NCBI RefSeq assembly: GCF_009193155.1
Contig: NZ_VUKD01000005.1
Span: forward strand, 62,001 to 126,000
Source: Georgenia subflava
GTDB taxonomy: Bacteria > Actinomycetota > Actinomycetes > Actinomycetales > Actinomycetaceae
Reading direction: 5' to 3'
DNA: 64,000 nt
Shown piece by piece: positions 27,625 to 36,457 of the stretch. Numbering within the stretch: position 1 is the stretch's first letter; each line of letters opens with the position of its first letter. Position numbers and translations under genes: made by a program. The notes beneath the pieces were generated by a model. That model searched no databases, was not told the origin of the DNA, and was given only the letters and a program-made list of their open reading frames with translations.

Positions 27625-29856
27625 ATGGATAGCGAACACCCCGAGACCACCACCGGCTCCGCCGCACGTCCCGGCCCCTCCGCCGTCCCGGTCGACGTCC
27701 ACCTCCTCAACGAGGTCGCGTACGGCCGTCACCACGACCCGCACTCGGTCCTCGGCGCCCACCCCGGCAACGGCGGCGTCACCGTCCGCACCGTGCGCCA
27801 CCTGGCCGACGCCGTCGCGATCGTCACCGCCCACGAGACCTACCCGGCCACGCACGAGCACGAGGGCGTGTGGGTCGCCGTCCTGCCCGGCGACCAGGTG
27901 CCGGACTACCGCGTCCGGGTGACCTACGGCCACGACAGCCACGTGGTCGACGACCCGTACCGCTTCCTGCCGACCGTCGGCGAGATGGACCAGTACCTCA
28001 TCGGCGAGGGCCGGCACGAGGAGCTGTGGTCGACGCTGGGCGCCCACGTGCGCCGCTTCCCCGGCGAGCTGGGCGAGGTGCACGGCGTCAGCTTCGCCGT
28101 CTGGGCCCCCAACGCCCGGGCGGTGCGGGTCGTGGGTGACTTCAACTCCTGGGACGGCTCCGGCACGGCCATGCGCTCGCTCGGCGCCTCCGGCGTCTGG
28201 GAGCTCTTCCTGCCCGGGATCGGCGCCGGCGCGCGGTACAAGTTCGAGATCGGCTACCGCGACGGCTCCTGGCACCAGAAGGCCGACCCGATGGCCCGGC
28301 AGACCGAGGTGCCGCCCGCGACCGCCTCCGTCGTCGAGGAGTCGACGTACTCCTGGCAGGACGACGCCTGGCTCGAGCGCCGGGCGGCCGGCGACCCGCA
28401 CGGCGGGCCGATGAGCGTCTACGAGGTCCACCTCGGCTCGTGGCGGCCCGGGCTGAGCTACCGCGAGCTCGCCGAGCAGCTCGTCGCCCACGTGCGCGAC
28501 CTCGGCTTCACCCACGTCGAGCTCATGCCGGTGGCCGAGCACCCGTTCGGTGGCTCGTGGGGCTACCAGGTCACCTCCTACTACGCACCGAGCGCACGGT
28601 TCGGCACCCCGGACGAGTTCCGGCACCTGGTGGACGCCCTCCACCGCGCCGGCATCGGCGTGATCGTCGACTGGGTCCCCGCCCACTTCCCCAAGGACGC
28701 GTGGGCGCTCGCCCGCTTCGACGGCACCGCCCTGTACGAGGACCCGGACCCCATGCGCGGGGAGCACCAGGACTGGGGCACCTACGTCTTCAACTTCGGC
28801 CGGCGCGAGGTCCGCAACTTCCTCGTCGCCAACGCCGTCTACTGGCTCCAGGAGTTCCACATCGACGGGCTGCGCGTGGACGCCGTCGCCTCGATGCTCT
28901 ACCTCGACTACTCCCGCCAGCCCGGCCAGTGGCGGCCGAACGCGCGGGGCGGCCGGGAGAACCTCGAGGCCATCAGCTTCCTGCAGGAGACCAACGCCAC
29001 CGCGTACCGCCGCGTCCCGGGCGTGATGATGATCGCCGAGGAGTCGACCGCCTTCCCGGGCGTGACGGCCCCGACGTCGGTCGGCGGGCTCGGTTTCGGC
29101 CTGAAGTGGAACATGGGCTGGATGAACGACACGCTCCGCTACCTCGCGGAGGAGCCGATCAACCGCCGCTACCACCACGGCGAGCTGACCTTCTCGCTCG
29201 TGTACGCGTTCTCCGAGCAGTTCGTGCTGCCGCTCAGCCACGACGAGGTCGTGCACGGCAAGGGGTCGCTGCTCACCAAGATGCCCGGCGACCGGTGGCA
29301 GCAGCTCGCCGGCGTCCGCGCCCTCCTGGCGTACCAGTGGTCGCACCCCGGCAAGCAGCTGTTGTTCATGGGCCAGGAGTTCGCCCAGGAGGGCGAGTGG
29401 GACGAGGGCCGCGGCCTGGACTGGTGGCACCTGGACGACCCGGCCCACGCCGGCGTCGCCGCCCTGGTCAACCGCCTCAACGAGGTGTACGTCTCGCACC
29501 CGGCGCTGTGGTCGGACGACTTCTCCCACACCGGCTTCGAGTGGATCGAGGCCGGCGACGGCGACCACAACGTCGTCAGCTACATCCGTCGCGGCAAGGA
29601 CGGCGGGATCGTGGTGTGCGTCGTCAACTTCGCCGGCACCCCCCACGAGGGCTACCGCGTCGGGCTGCCGAGCGACGGGGCCTGGACCGAGCTGGTCAAC
29701 ACCGACGCCGCCGAGTACGGCGGATCCGGCGTCGGCAACCTGGGCCGCGTCGTCGCCGAGAAGGTGAGCTGGAACGGCCGGCCGGCCTCGGTGCAGCTGC
29801 GCGTGCCGCCGCTGGGCGCCGTGTGGCTGGTGCCCGAGGAGCCCGCGGCGGACTGA
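27625..29856 (+). CDS. glgB: 1,4-alpha-glucan branching enzyme GlgB
   Basis: 743 residues, GH13_9. Transfers alpha-1,4 chains to make alpha-1,6 branches. Two N-terminal beta modules ([12 protein letters not shown]..., then [22 protein letters not shown], a CBM48) precede the barrel. Catalytic residues: Asp in [19 protein letters not shown], Glu in [13 protein letters not shown], and [15 protein letters not shown]. The ATG at 27625 follows a GGAAGAG ribosome-binding site and starts 50 bp after mak, last gene of the GlgE-pathway operon. It completes synthesis of the branched glucan that glgP and glgX break down. Confidence 0.96.
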   Translation: MDSEHPETTTGSAARPGPSAVPVDVHLLNEVAYGRHHDPHSVLGAHPGNGGVTVRTVRHLADAVAIVTAHETYPATHEHEGVWVAVLPGDQVPDYRVRVTYGHDSHVVDDPYRFLPTVGEMDQYLIGEGRHEELWSTLGAHVRRFPGELGEVHGVSFAVWAPNARAVRVVGDFNSWDGSGTAMRSLGASGVWELFLPGIGAGARYKFEIGYRDGSWHQKADPMARQTEVPPATASVVEESTYSWQDDAWLERRAAGDPHGGPMSVYEVHLGSWRPGLSYRELAEQLVAHVRDLGFTHVELMPVAEHPFGGSWGYQVTSYYAPSARFGTPDEFRHLVDALHRAGIGVIVDWVPAHFPKDAWALARFDGTALYEDPDPMRGEHQDWGTYVFNFGRREVRNFLVANAVYWLQEFHIDGLRVDAVASMLYLDYSRQPGQWRPNARGGRENLEAISFLQETNATAYRRVPGVMMIAEESTAFPGVTAPTSVGGLGFGLKWNMGWMNDTLRYLAEEPINRRYHHGELTFSLVYAFSEQFVLPLSHDEVVHGKGSLLTKMPGDRWQQLAGVRALLAYQWSHPGKQLLFMGQEFAQEGEWDEGRGLDWWHLDDPAHAGVAALVNRLNEVYVSHPALWSDDFSHTGFEWIEAGDGDHNVVSYIRRGKDGGIVVCVVNFAGTPHEGYRVGLPSDGAWTELVNTDAAEYGGSGVGNLGRVVAEKVSWNGRPASVQLRVPPLGAVWLVPEEPAAD

Positions 29857-29897
29857 CCGGCACGCATCGACCGTTTCCGAGACAGGAACCCTGCCCA

Positions 29898-29949
29898 CGA
29901 GGCCGGGCCGGTCCTTCGTCCGCCGAGGCCGGGCCGGTCCCTCGTCCGC
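29898..29949. repeat. 26 bp tandem duplication after glgB
   Basis: Two adjacent copies (29898-29923 and 29924-29949), differing at one base, containing GAGGCCGGGCCGGTCC. They lie in the 168 bp between the convergent stops of glgB and the YbbN-like gene. Confidence 0.8.
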
Positions 29950-29951
29950 CG

Positions 29952-29977
29952 AGACCTGCTGCTACAACCACAGGTCT
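29952..29977. terminator. Candidate terminator between glgB and ybbN
   Basis: Inverted repeat AGACCTG / CAGGTCT with a 12-base loop between convergent genes. The stem is short and there is no U-tract. Confidence 0.35.
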
Positions 29978-30024
29978 GGGGTGGCAACTGCCGGTTTCGG
30001 CGAGCCGGCGATCCGACCGGGTAG

Positions 30025-30972
30025 TCAGTACAGCGCGCTGGCCAGCTGGCGGCGCGCGGGTGCGACGTCGGGGTGGGTCGGGCCGGCGATCTCGAACAGG
30101 TCGAGCAGACGCAGGCGAGCCTGCTCGCGCTCGTCCCCGGCGGTGGCGCGCACGAGCGCGAGCAGCCGCGTGAAGGCCGCGCCGAACTGCCCGGTGGTGG
30201 CCTCGACGTCCGCCGCCGCGAGCTGTGCCGCCACGTCGGTCGGGGTGGCGTCGGCGCGGGCCAGGACCTCCTCGGGGTCGTCCTGGTCGACCCGGCGGAT
30301 GAGCTGGACCTGCAGCAGCGCCGCGTGCGCCTCGGCGTCGCGCGGGTTCTCCTTCACCGCCCTGGTGTACGCGGACTCCGCCGCCTCGAGGTCGCCCCGC
30401 TCGATCGCCTCGAGGGCCTCGGCGTGCAGGGGCGGCAGCGGCGGCTCCTCCGGTACCTCCGGCGCCTCGGGCTCGTCCTCACCGGCGACGACGCCCGTCA
30501 CCCCGTTCTGGGCGGCGACCTTCAGCACCTCGTCGAGCACCTGACGGATCTGCTGCTCCGGGTACGCCCCCTGGAAGAGCGGGACGGGCTGGCCGCCGAT
30601 GAGGGCGATCACGGTGGGCACGGACTGGACCTGGAACGCGGCGGCGATCTGAGGGTTGGCGTCGACGTCGACCTTGGCGAGCTGGAAACGCCCGCCGTAC
30701 TCGCGGACCAGCTTCTCCAGCACCGGCGTCAGCGTGGCCGAGGCGTCCGAGCGCGGTGAGGCGAGGTCCACGAGCACCGGGACCTGGGTGGACCGCTGCA
30801 CGGTCTCGCCGAAGGTCGCCTCGGTGACGTCGACGACCAACGGGCCCGGCACGGTGGCGCCCGGTGCCGTCGGCTGCCCGGCGGCACCCGGTGCGCCTGC
30901 GCCCGCCGGCGGGCTCGCCGCGAGCCCGGAGAGGTCGACGGCGCCGTAGAGGTTCATCGGGGGCTGACTCAT
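30025..30972 (-). CDS. YbbN/CnoX-like thioredoxin-fold TPR protein lacking the CXXC
   Basis: 315 residues. A disordered Ala/Gly/Pro N-terminus is followed by a thioredoxin fold (VDVTEATFGETVQRSTQVPVLVDL to LEKLVREYGGRFQLAKVDVD and VQSVPTVIALIGGQPV). TPR-like helices near the C-terminus carry ALEAIERGDLEAAESAYTRAVKENPRDAEAH. Where a redox thioredoxin has WCGPC, this protein reads SPRSDAS, so it cannot do thiol chemistry and should act as a holdase or co-chaperone, as proposed for YbbN proteins. The ATG at 30972 is preceded by GAAGGA at suitable distance. It is convergent with glgB. Confidence 0.88.
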   Translation of the reverse strand: MSQPPMNLYGAVDLSGLAASPPAGAGAPGAAGQPTAPGATVPGPLVVDVTEATFGETVQRSTQVPVLVDLASPRSDASATLTPVLEKLVREYGGRFQLAKVDVDANPQIAAAFQVQSVPTVIALIGGQPVPLFQGAYPEQQIRQVLDEVLKVAAQNGVTGVVAGEDEPEAPEVPEEPPLPPLHAEALEAIERGDLEAAESAYTRAVKENPRDAEAHAALLQVQLIRRVDQDDPEEVLARADATPTDVAAQLAAADVEATTGQFGAAFTRLLALVRATAGDEREQARLRLLDLFEIAGPTHPDVAPARRQLASALY

Positions 30973-31050
30973 CACTGTCCTTCGTCGTCCTGGTTCCGGC
31001 ATCCGACCTTACGCCGGATCCGCCGCGCGTCGCTCTGGTCCTGGGTCGGG

Positions 31051-32073
31051 CTACTCCTCGGCGGGCGCCGAGGAGTCGTCGCGGGTGACCTCGACGAGCA
31101 CGGTCGTGGCGCCGAGGGCCTGGATCGTGGTGTCCTCGGCGTCGGCGGGGGGCACGTAGAAAGCCACCAGCACGTCCGAGATGCCGGTGACCGAGCCACG
31201 CACCTCCGTGTCGTCGCCCAGCAGCGCGCCGATCGCCCCGCCGGCCCGCAGCTCCGAACCCGCGACGGTCTTCTGGAACGTCAGCTCCGAGCGGAGCTCA
31301 CCCATGACGATCGCACCACCGTCCGCGGTAGCGATCGACACCGGCCCGTCGTCCCCGACCTCGGCCGACAGGGTGGCGTCACCGGCCGCCTGGACCGCCT
31401 CGTCGAGCTCCGCCGTCGTGGAGAGCAGGCTGTCCCGGTACGGGTCCGCCGCGAACTGGGGGGCGAACTCGCTCCCGGTGTCATTGATCGTGGCCACGAA
31501 CCGTTCGACGACCTCGGTGGGGGTGGCGACCAGCGTGTCCGCATCGGGCGCGACGACGGCCGAGCCCGCCTCGGGGTGGGTCAGCGCGGGGGTCTGGACG
31601 CCGGGGAAGAGCTGGACCCATCCCCAGAGCTTGTACTGCTCGCGCGGCTCCGGCTGCACCAAGGTCACCAGCAGGGGCAGGTTCGCTCCCTCAGGCATCT
31701 CGGTGATGGCCATGGCAATGCGCGGGAAGTCCGCCGTGGCGCTGACCGCCTGCACCTGGGGGGCGGTCGTGATCGGCTCAGGCACCGCCTCGCCGTCGGT
31801 CGCCTCCGCCAGCCGGTACTCGCCGGAACGCAGGTCGAGCGCCGGGCCGGTCACCCGGGTGCTGAGCACCTCCGGGTCGCGGGCCTCGTCCCCGGCGCTG
31901 ATCGCCTCGGCCACCTCCTGCAGCACCCGGTCGAAGCGGGCCTCGTCGAGAGCCGGCGGCGGGGTCTCGGCGACAGGGTCCGGGTCGGGCTGCGGCACCT
32001 CGGTGCTGCAGCCGGCCAGGAGGGCCAGCGCGAGGGCGACGCCGGCCGCGGCACTCGTCCGTCGCGCCCTCAT
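31051..32073 (-). CDS. Putative lipoprotein of unknown function
   Basis: 340 residues. Signal peptide MRARRTSAAAGVALALALLAGC with lipobox LAGC, so lipidated at Cys22 and displayed outside the membrane. The rest is a predicted mixed alpha/beta extracellular domain with two similar halves (VVERFVATINDTGSEFAPQF, then ISDVLVAFYVPPADAED), without a family I can name. The ATG at 32073 has GAGGAG five bases upstream and overlaps the stop of the upstream membrane-protein gene by four bases (ATGA), so the two are co-translated and probably work in one envelope complex. Confidence 0.8.
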   Translation of the reverse strand: MRARRTSAAAGVALALALLAGCSTEVPQPDPDPVAETPPPALDEARFDRVLQEVAEAISAGDEARDPEVLSTRVTGPALDLRSGEYRLAEATDGEAVPEPITTAPQVQAVSATADFPRIAMAITEMPEGANLPLLVTLVQPEPREQYKLWGWVQLFPGVQTPALTHPEAGSAVVAPDADTLVATPTEVVERFVATINDTGSEFAPQFAADPYRDSLLSTTAELDEAVQAAGDATLSAEVGDDGPVSIATADGGAIVMGELRSELTFQKTVAGSELRAGGAIGALLGDDTEVRGSVTGISDVLVAFYVPPADAEDTTIQALGATTVLVEVTRDDSSAPAEE

Positions 32074-33587
32074 CGCGGCTCCTCGCTCTCGTCGGCGCTG
32101 CGGTCCCGGTCGCCGAATCCCCACATGCTGCGCCAGTTCGGTGCCTCCTTCTCGTCCTCGGTCTGCACGGTCTCGTCGGTGCCGTCTGCGGCCGGCTCCT
32201 CCTCGAGGCCGTCGGCGTCGGCGACCCACTGCGCGTCCTCCTCCGGCGTCCTCCGGCCGGCCGGTCCGTCGGCGCCCGTCGTGGCGATGTCCTCGCCCCG
32301 TGGGCCCTCGGCGCCGACCTCGACCGGCTCCCGGGCGGTGCGGTACTCCGACGCCCGGATCGAGGCCGGCACGATGCCGGCGCCACGGGTCACACCCGCG
32401 GCCTCCCGGTCCGCGTCGCCGGCCGTCCCGGCTCCCGCGCCCGTGGGCTCGTCCGCACCCGAGCCGTCCTCGGTCCCACCCGGGACCGTCGTCGCCGCGG
32501 CGGGCGTCCCGCCACCCGCGTCACCGGGCAGGAACGCCGGCTCCGGCCGGCGGGTGGCATCGTCCGCGGGTGCAGGCACCGGCACGTCGCGGCCGACCCG
32601 AAGCTCCGACGCCCGGGGGGACCCGGGCACGATGCCGGCGCCGCGCGCCGCGCCGGCAGCCCGCACGTCACCGTTCTCGTCCTCGGCCACCACGGGGATC
32701 TCGCCCGTCACGGCGCCACGGCGGCCACGGGTGCGGGCGGCGGCCTTCTCACGCTCGCGCAGCTCGCGCCGCGTCAGGCGGCCGGTGCCGGAGGGGGCGT
32801 CGGCTCCCAGGGCCGGCAGCACGGTGGTCTCCTCGGCGTCGCCGTCCGCGCGCCGTCTGGCACGCTCGGCGGCGACCACCTGCCGACGGCGCGTCTCGCG
32901 CTCGGTGAGCACCTCCAGGGCCAGCAGCGCCAGCCCCGCGAGCAGGAGCACCGCGCCCACGATGAGGCCCGGCACCAGCCACGGCGTCCGCACGTCGACG
33001 GGCCACGTGAGCGAGACCGTCGGCGCCGGCGTCGTGCCGTCGGTGGCGGCCAGCAGGCTCCACCGGCCGTCGGCGCCCTCCCACTCGATCTCGGCGTTGC
33101 CGGTGCCCGTCTGCTCCACGACCCACAGGTCCGACCCCGCGGGGTTCGGCAGCGCGGCAGGAGCCTCGTCCGCCGGCTCGGTGGTCGCCGTGGACTCCGC
33201 GGTGGCCTCGTCCGCCGGCTCGCCCGTCGCCTCGCCCGTCGGTGGCTCGGTGGGCTCCGCCTCGACGTCGGTGACCTCGAGCTCGTCCCACGAGGCGAGT
33301 CCGGTGATGCGGCTGTGCGGGTCGGATCCGAGCCACGCCTCGACGTCCTGGGTCCGGGCCACGACGAGCGTGACTGGCTGGTCGTCGTCGGCCGTGGCGG
33401 TGATCGTCACCTCGTCGGCGACGGCGTCGAGCACACCCGGGTCGGAGACGAGCACGGCCGCCTCCGGCCGGGGCGTCGTGAGGGTCGCGGTGTCCGTCGG
33501 GCGCCAGAGCGTGGCCGAGGCGATGGCCGCCAGGATGGCGATCAGGCCCAGCACGACGAGCGCGACGGCGATGATCCGTCGTGTCAC
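32070..33587 (-). CDS. Membrane protein with large disordered cytoplasmic tail, unknown function
   Basis: 505 residues. One membrane segment near the N-terminus (IIAVALVVLGLIAILAAIASATLW) and a second near residue 205-230 (WLVPGLIVGAVLLLAGLALLALEVL) flank an extracytoplasmic domain of about 180 residues that includes a Glu/Thr/Ala-rich linker. The C-terminal half is disordered and rich in Ala, Gly, Asp and Arg, with two copies of a GAGIVP-SIRASEYR-like motif. The GTG at 33587 lies behind a rather distant GGGAGG. A TATCCT hexamer at 33652-33647 is a likely -10. It overlaps the downstream lipoprotein gene. No function can be assigned. Confidence 0.78.
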   Translation of the reverse strand: MTRRIIAVALVVLGLIAILAAIASATLWRPTDTATLTTPRPEAAVLVSDPGVLDAVADEVTITATADDDQPVTLVVARTQDVEAWLGSDPHSRITGLASWDELEVTDVEAEPTEPPTGEATGEPADEATAESTATTEPADEAPAALPNPAGSDLWVVEQTGTGNAEIEWEGADGRWSLLAATDGTTPAPTVSLTWPVDVRTPWLVPGLIVGAVLLLAGLALLALEVLTERETRRRQVVAAERARRRADGDAEETTVLPALGADAPSGTGRLTRRELREREKAAARTRGRRGAVTGEIPVVAEDENGDVRAAGAARGAGIVPGSPRASELRVGRDVPVPAPADDATRRPEPAFLPGDAGGGTPAAATTVPGGTEDGSGADEPTGAGAGTAGDADREAAGVTRGAGIVPASIRASEYRTAREPVEVGAEGPRGEDIATTGADGPAGRRTPEEDAQWVADADGLEEEPAADGTDETVQTEDEKEAPNWRSMWGFGDRDRSADESEEPR

Positions 33588-33775
33588 GTGGGTGGAGGTC
33601 CTCCCGTTCGGGGATGCCGTGGGGGGTGCGGCATCGTCAGCTGGTCAGGATACGGCGCAGCGGCCCGCGGCGCTTCCTCGCGTGCGCCCAGGCCCTCTCC
33701 GGCGCGGCACGGTCCGCGTGGTTACCCTGGTCGACGGCGCGGGTCGTCCGCGCGGTACGGACCCCAGGAGGACAC

Positions 33776-35479
33776 GTGAGCGACGAGCGCCCCACCTTCC
33801 CGGTCGTCATGCGTGGCTACGACCGCGCCCAGGTGGACCAGCAGCTGCACGGCCTCCAGACGGCGCTCGCCGAGGCGCGTCGAGAGGTCGCCGCCCTGGA
33901 CGCGCGGAACCTGAAGATCGGCGGGGAGCTCTCCGAGGCTCGCCAGCGTCTGAGGGAGAACGAGCGCCCGTCGTACGCCGGGCTGGGATCACGCGTCGAG
34001 CGACTGCTGCGCTCCGCCGAGGAGCAGGCCTTCGACGTCGTCAACCGTGCCAACGCCGACGCGCGGCAGACCCTCGAGAGGGCCGAGACGGCCGCGCGCA
34101 GCCTCACCGAGCGGGCGGAGCAGGAGGCGGCCCGCATCCTCGCCGACGCCCGGCGGGAGGCGGAGCAGCTGACCAGCGGACCGCGCGCGGCGGCGGAGAC
34201 GACGTTGCAGAACGCCCAGCGTCGGGCCGAGGAGTTGGTCGCCTCGGCCGAACGTGAGGTGGCCCGGCTGACCAGCACGGTCGACGCGGACGTCAGCGAG
34301 CGGCGGGCCGGCCTGGAGCGCGAGCTGGGCCTCATGCGGGCACTCGCCGAGAAGGAGACGACGGAGCTGCGCACCCGCACCGAGAACGAGGTGGTGCACC
34401 TGCGCGCGTCCGCGGAGCAGGAGGCCCACGACGCCCACGCCACCGCGGTCGCGCAGACCGCGGGGCTCGTCGCCGACGCGGAGAAGCGGGCCGCGACGGC
34501 GGAACACCGGCTCACCGAGGCGCTGAGGCGCACCGAGCAGCAGCTGGTCGAGACGGACGCCACTGTCCGCAGTCGCCTCGAGGCCGCCCATGCCGAGGCC
34601 GAAGAGCTGGTCGAGAACGCCAGGACGGAGGCCGAGCGGCTGCGCACGGAGGCGCAGGCCGCCGCGGAGGCCGAGCGCTCCACGGTCCAGCGGCAGGTCG
34701 AGGAGCTGGTCGGCCAGCGCGAGTCGATCGCCGCCTACCTGGAGGACATGCGCGAGCTGCTCGCGGCCCGCGAGCTGCCCGGTACGGAGACGGAGACCGC
34801 TGCCGCCGCTCGTTCCGCCGATGCCGTGGCGACCGACGCCGGCACCGACGCGACTACCGACGGTGTCGCCGAGGCAGGGGCGACGGAGACACCCGAGCCC
34901 GAAGCAGAGCCCACGCAGACAGCCAAGCCCGAAGCAGAGCCCACGCAGACAGCCAAGCCCGAAGCAGAGCCCACGCAGACAGCCAAGCCGGAGGCCGATG
35001 CGACGGAGACCGCGGACGTGGAGCCGACCGAGACAACCAAGGCGGATCCGGCGACCGCGGAGACGGCGGAACCTGGGCCGACGGAGACAGCCGAGGCGGA
35101 CCCGGCGACCGCGGAGACAGCGGAACCTGAGCCGACGGAGACACCCGAGGCGGAGCCGGCGACGGCGAACGTGGCCGGTCCCGGCGTGGAGAGCGACACG
35201 ACTGACCCGTCCCTCGAGGCTCTCGCGAGCCGTGGCGAGCCCGAGAAGGGTGGTCCGACCGAGACGGCACCGCAGCGTGCAGAGACCGAGCCGGCACGGC
35301 AGAACCAGCAGCCCGAGCCGGCACAACAACGTGACAAGACCGAACCGGCACGACAGAACCTGCAGCCGGAGCGGGCACGCCAGCCCCGGACCGCCAAGGG
35401 CTCCGGCCGACCAGCCAGGCCGGCACCCCGGTCTGGAGGGCAGGGCAGGAAGCCGCAGCCGCCTACCAAGAAGGGCTGA
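33776..35479 (+). CDS. DivIVA-like coiled-coil protein with repeat-rich tail
   Basis: 567 residues. The N-terminus FPVVMRGYDRAQVDQQLHGL matches the DivIVA membrane-binding start. Long heptad-rich coiled coil follows to about residue 330 (many Ala/Glu/Arg repeats such as AEKETTELRTRTENEV). The remaining 240 residues are disordered and rich in Pro, Glu, Thr and Ala, with three perfect 10-residue copies of PEAEPTQTAK and larger 18-residue repeats (PTETAEADPATAETAEPE type), then a basic end. It may be a polar or septal scaffold, inferred only from the coiled-coil family. The GTG at 33776 has AGGAGG four bases upstream. It stops one base before the 3' end of the convergent GNAT gene. Confidence 0.85.
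   Translation: MSDERPTFPVVMRGYDRAQVDQQLHGLQTALAEARREVAALDARNLKIGGELSEARQRLRENERPSYAGLGSRVERLLRSAEEQAFDVVNRANADARQTLERAETAARSLTERAEQEAARILADARREAEQLTSGPRAAAETTLQNAQRRAEELVASAEREVARLTSTVDADVSERRAGLERELGLMRALAEKETTELRTRTENEVVHLRASAEQEAHDAHATAVAQTAGLVADAEKRAATAEHRLTEALRRTEQQLVETDATVRSRLEAAHAEAEELVENARTEAERLRTEAQAAAEAERSTVQRQVEELVGQRESIAAYLEDMRELLAARELPGTETETAAAARSADAVATDAGTDATTDGVAEAGATETPEPEAEPTQTAKPEAEPTQTAKPEAEPTQTAKPEADATETADVEPTETTKADPATAETAEPGPTETAEADPATAETAEPEPTETPEAEPATANVAGPGVESDTTDPSLEALASRGEPEKGGPTETAPQRAETEPARQNQQPEPAQQRDKTEPARQNLQPERARQPRTAKGSGRPARPAPRSGGQGRKPQPPTKKG
34898..34987 (+). repeat. 30 bp perfect tandem repeat, three copies, in the coiled-coil gene tail
   Basis: Copies at 34898-34927, 34928-34957 and 34958-34987 encode PEAEPTQTAK. 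The following 30 bp (34988-35017) is a diverged copy. Perfect identity including synonymous sites indicates recent duplication. Confidence 0.92.
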
Positions 35480-35480
35480 C

Positions 35481-35978
35481 TCAGCGCACCATGCGCAGCT
35501 CGGTCAGATGCCCTTGGGCAGCCGTCTGGCGCGTGGCGCCGTCCAGCTCGAACCCCAGGTCGCGGTAGAAGTCCTGAGCGCGCACGTTCCCCTCCTCGAC
35601 CCACAGGAAGCAGGGAGCGTCGCCGATGGCGAGCTGGACCAGGTTGTGGCCGGTGCCGTGTCCCTGCTCGGCTGCGAGGACGTAGAGCAGGCGCAGCTCG
35701 AGCGGACGCACGTTGCCGGCCCCCGGTGCCTCGGCCCGCGCGAGGCCGACGGGCTCCCCGTCCCGGTGCGCGACCCAGGTGGTGGGAGCGTCGGGGTCTG
35801 AGAGCATCTCCTCCCAGACGGCGGTCCCGTGCTCGGCTCGGTCGACGTAGACGGCCTCGGGGATCTTGGCCCCGTAGGTCTCGCGCCATCCCTGCAGGTG
35901 GACCGCGGCGAGGGCTGCGGCGTCGAGGACGGTGGCTGGACGGATACGGGCAGCGGGTAGCGGCGAGGTGGTGGGCAC
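35481..35978 (-). CDS. GNAT family N-acetyltransferase
   Basis: 165 residues. GCN5-related fold: IRPATVLDAAALAAVHLQGWRETYG at the start, WVAHRDGEPVGLARAE, strand 4 LELRLLYVLAAEQGHGTGHNLVQLA (the acetyl-CoA loop, with Q-x-x-G-x-G/H in the QGHGTGH form), then LWVEEGNVRAQDFYRDLGFELDG. The substrate is unknown. The GTG at 35978 has a TACCCT -10 box (35991-35986) seven bases upstream. It is divergent from a small conserved gene starting at 36011, with only 32 bp between the two start codons. Confidence 0.9.
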   Translation of the reverse strand: MPTTSPLPAARIRPATVLDAAALAAVHLQGWRETYGAKIPEAVYVDRAEHGTAVWEEMLSDPDAPTTWVAHRDGEPVGLARAEAPGAGNVRPLELRLLYVLAAEQGHGTGHNLVQLAIGDAPCFLWVEEGNVRAQDFYRDLGFELDGATRQTAAQGHLTELRMVR

Positions 35979-35985
35979 GGCGTCC

Positions 35986-36004
35986 AGGGTAGGACGTCTA
36001 CTCT
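35986..36004. promoter_or_regulatory. Interlocked divergent leaderless promoters
   Basis: Minus-strand -10 TACCCT (35991-35986) serves the GNAT gene, and plus-strand -10 TACTCT (35999-36004) serves the 143-residue protein. The two -10 boxes are seven bases apart, so each promoter's -35 position falls on the other gene's first codons. Confidence 0.5.
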
Positions 36005-36010
36005 GGCTCG

Positions 36011-36442
36011 GTGAGCGGGAGCAGCTGGTCCGAGCAGCGACGAGACGCGGCCGAGGAACGCGCCGAGCTCCTCGCCCGCCGGCAACGGTCGGAGACCGCC
36101 CGTGCCGCCGCCCTGCTCCAGCGCTTCGCCACCGCTGCCCGGGAGGCACGTCTGCCGACCGAGCACCTTCGGGTGCAGGGCTACGGCGGCCGGGGCTCCG
36201 CCCGTGGCGACAAGCTGGGGTGGTACCTGCGCGGTGACTGCACCGTCGCGGTGGGGGCCGACGGCGAGTTCTACGTGCTCACCGCCTCGCTCGGCCTCAT
36301 GGACCGGCTGCGTGGCGTCACCCTGCACCCCTCCGAGCCGCCGCTGGTGATCGGGGCGGGCGGCAAGGACGGCGACTCGCTGTCGCTGGCCGCTGCGCTC
36401 GAGCGGCTGCTACCCGGCTGGGACGCGGAGCAGCCCCGGTGA
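36011..36442 (+). CDS. Small conserved actinobacterial protein, function unknown
   Basis: 143 residues, soluble. The N-terminal helix (QRRDAAEERAELLARRQRSETARAAALLQRF) is charged. The body contains VQGYGGRGSARGDKLGWYLRGDCTVAVGADGEFYVLTA, a pattern I recall from uncharacterised actinobacterial proteins, followed by a short helical end LAAALERLLPGW. There are no cysteines, catalytic triads or membrane segments. The GTG at 36011 has TACTCT six bases upstream and no ribosome-binding site. It shares a tiny promoter region with the GNAT gene, and the next gene on the opposite strand ends 15 bp beyond its stop. Confidence 0.8.
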   Translation: MSGSSWSEQRRDAAEERAELLARRQRSETARAAALLQRFATAAREARLPTEHLRVQGYGGRGSARGDKLGWYLRGDCTVAVGADGEFYVLTASLGLMDRLRGVTLHPSEPPLVIGAGGKDGDSLSLAAALERLLPGWDAEQPR

Positions 36443-36457
36443 CAGGCCGGTGGCCGA

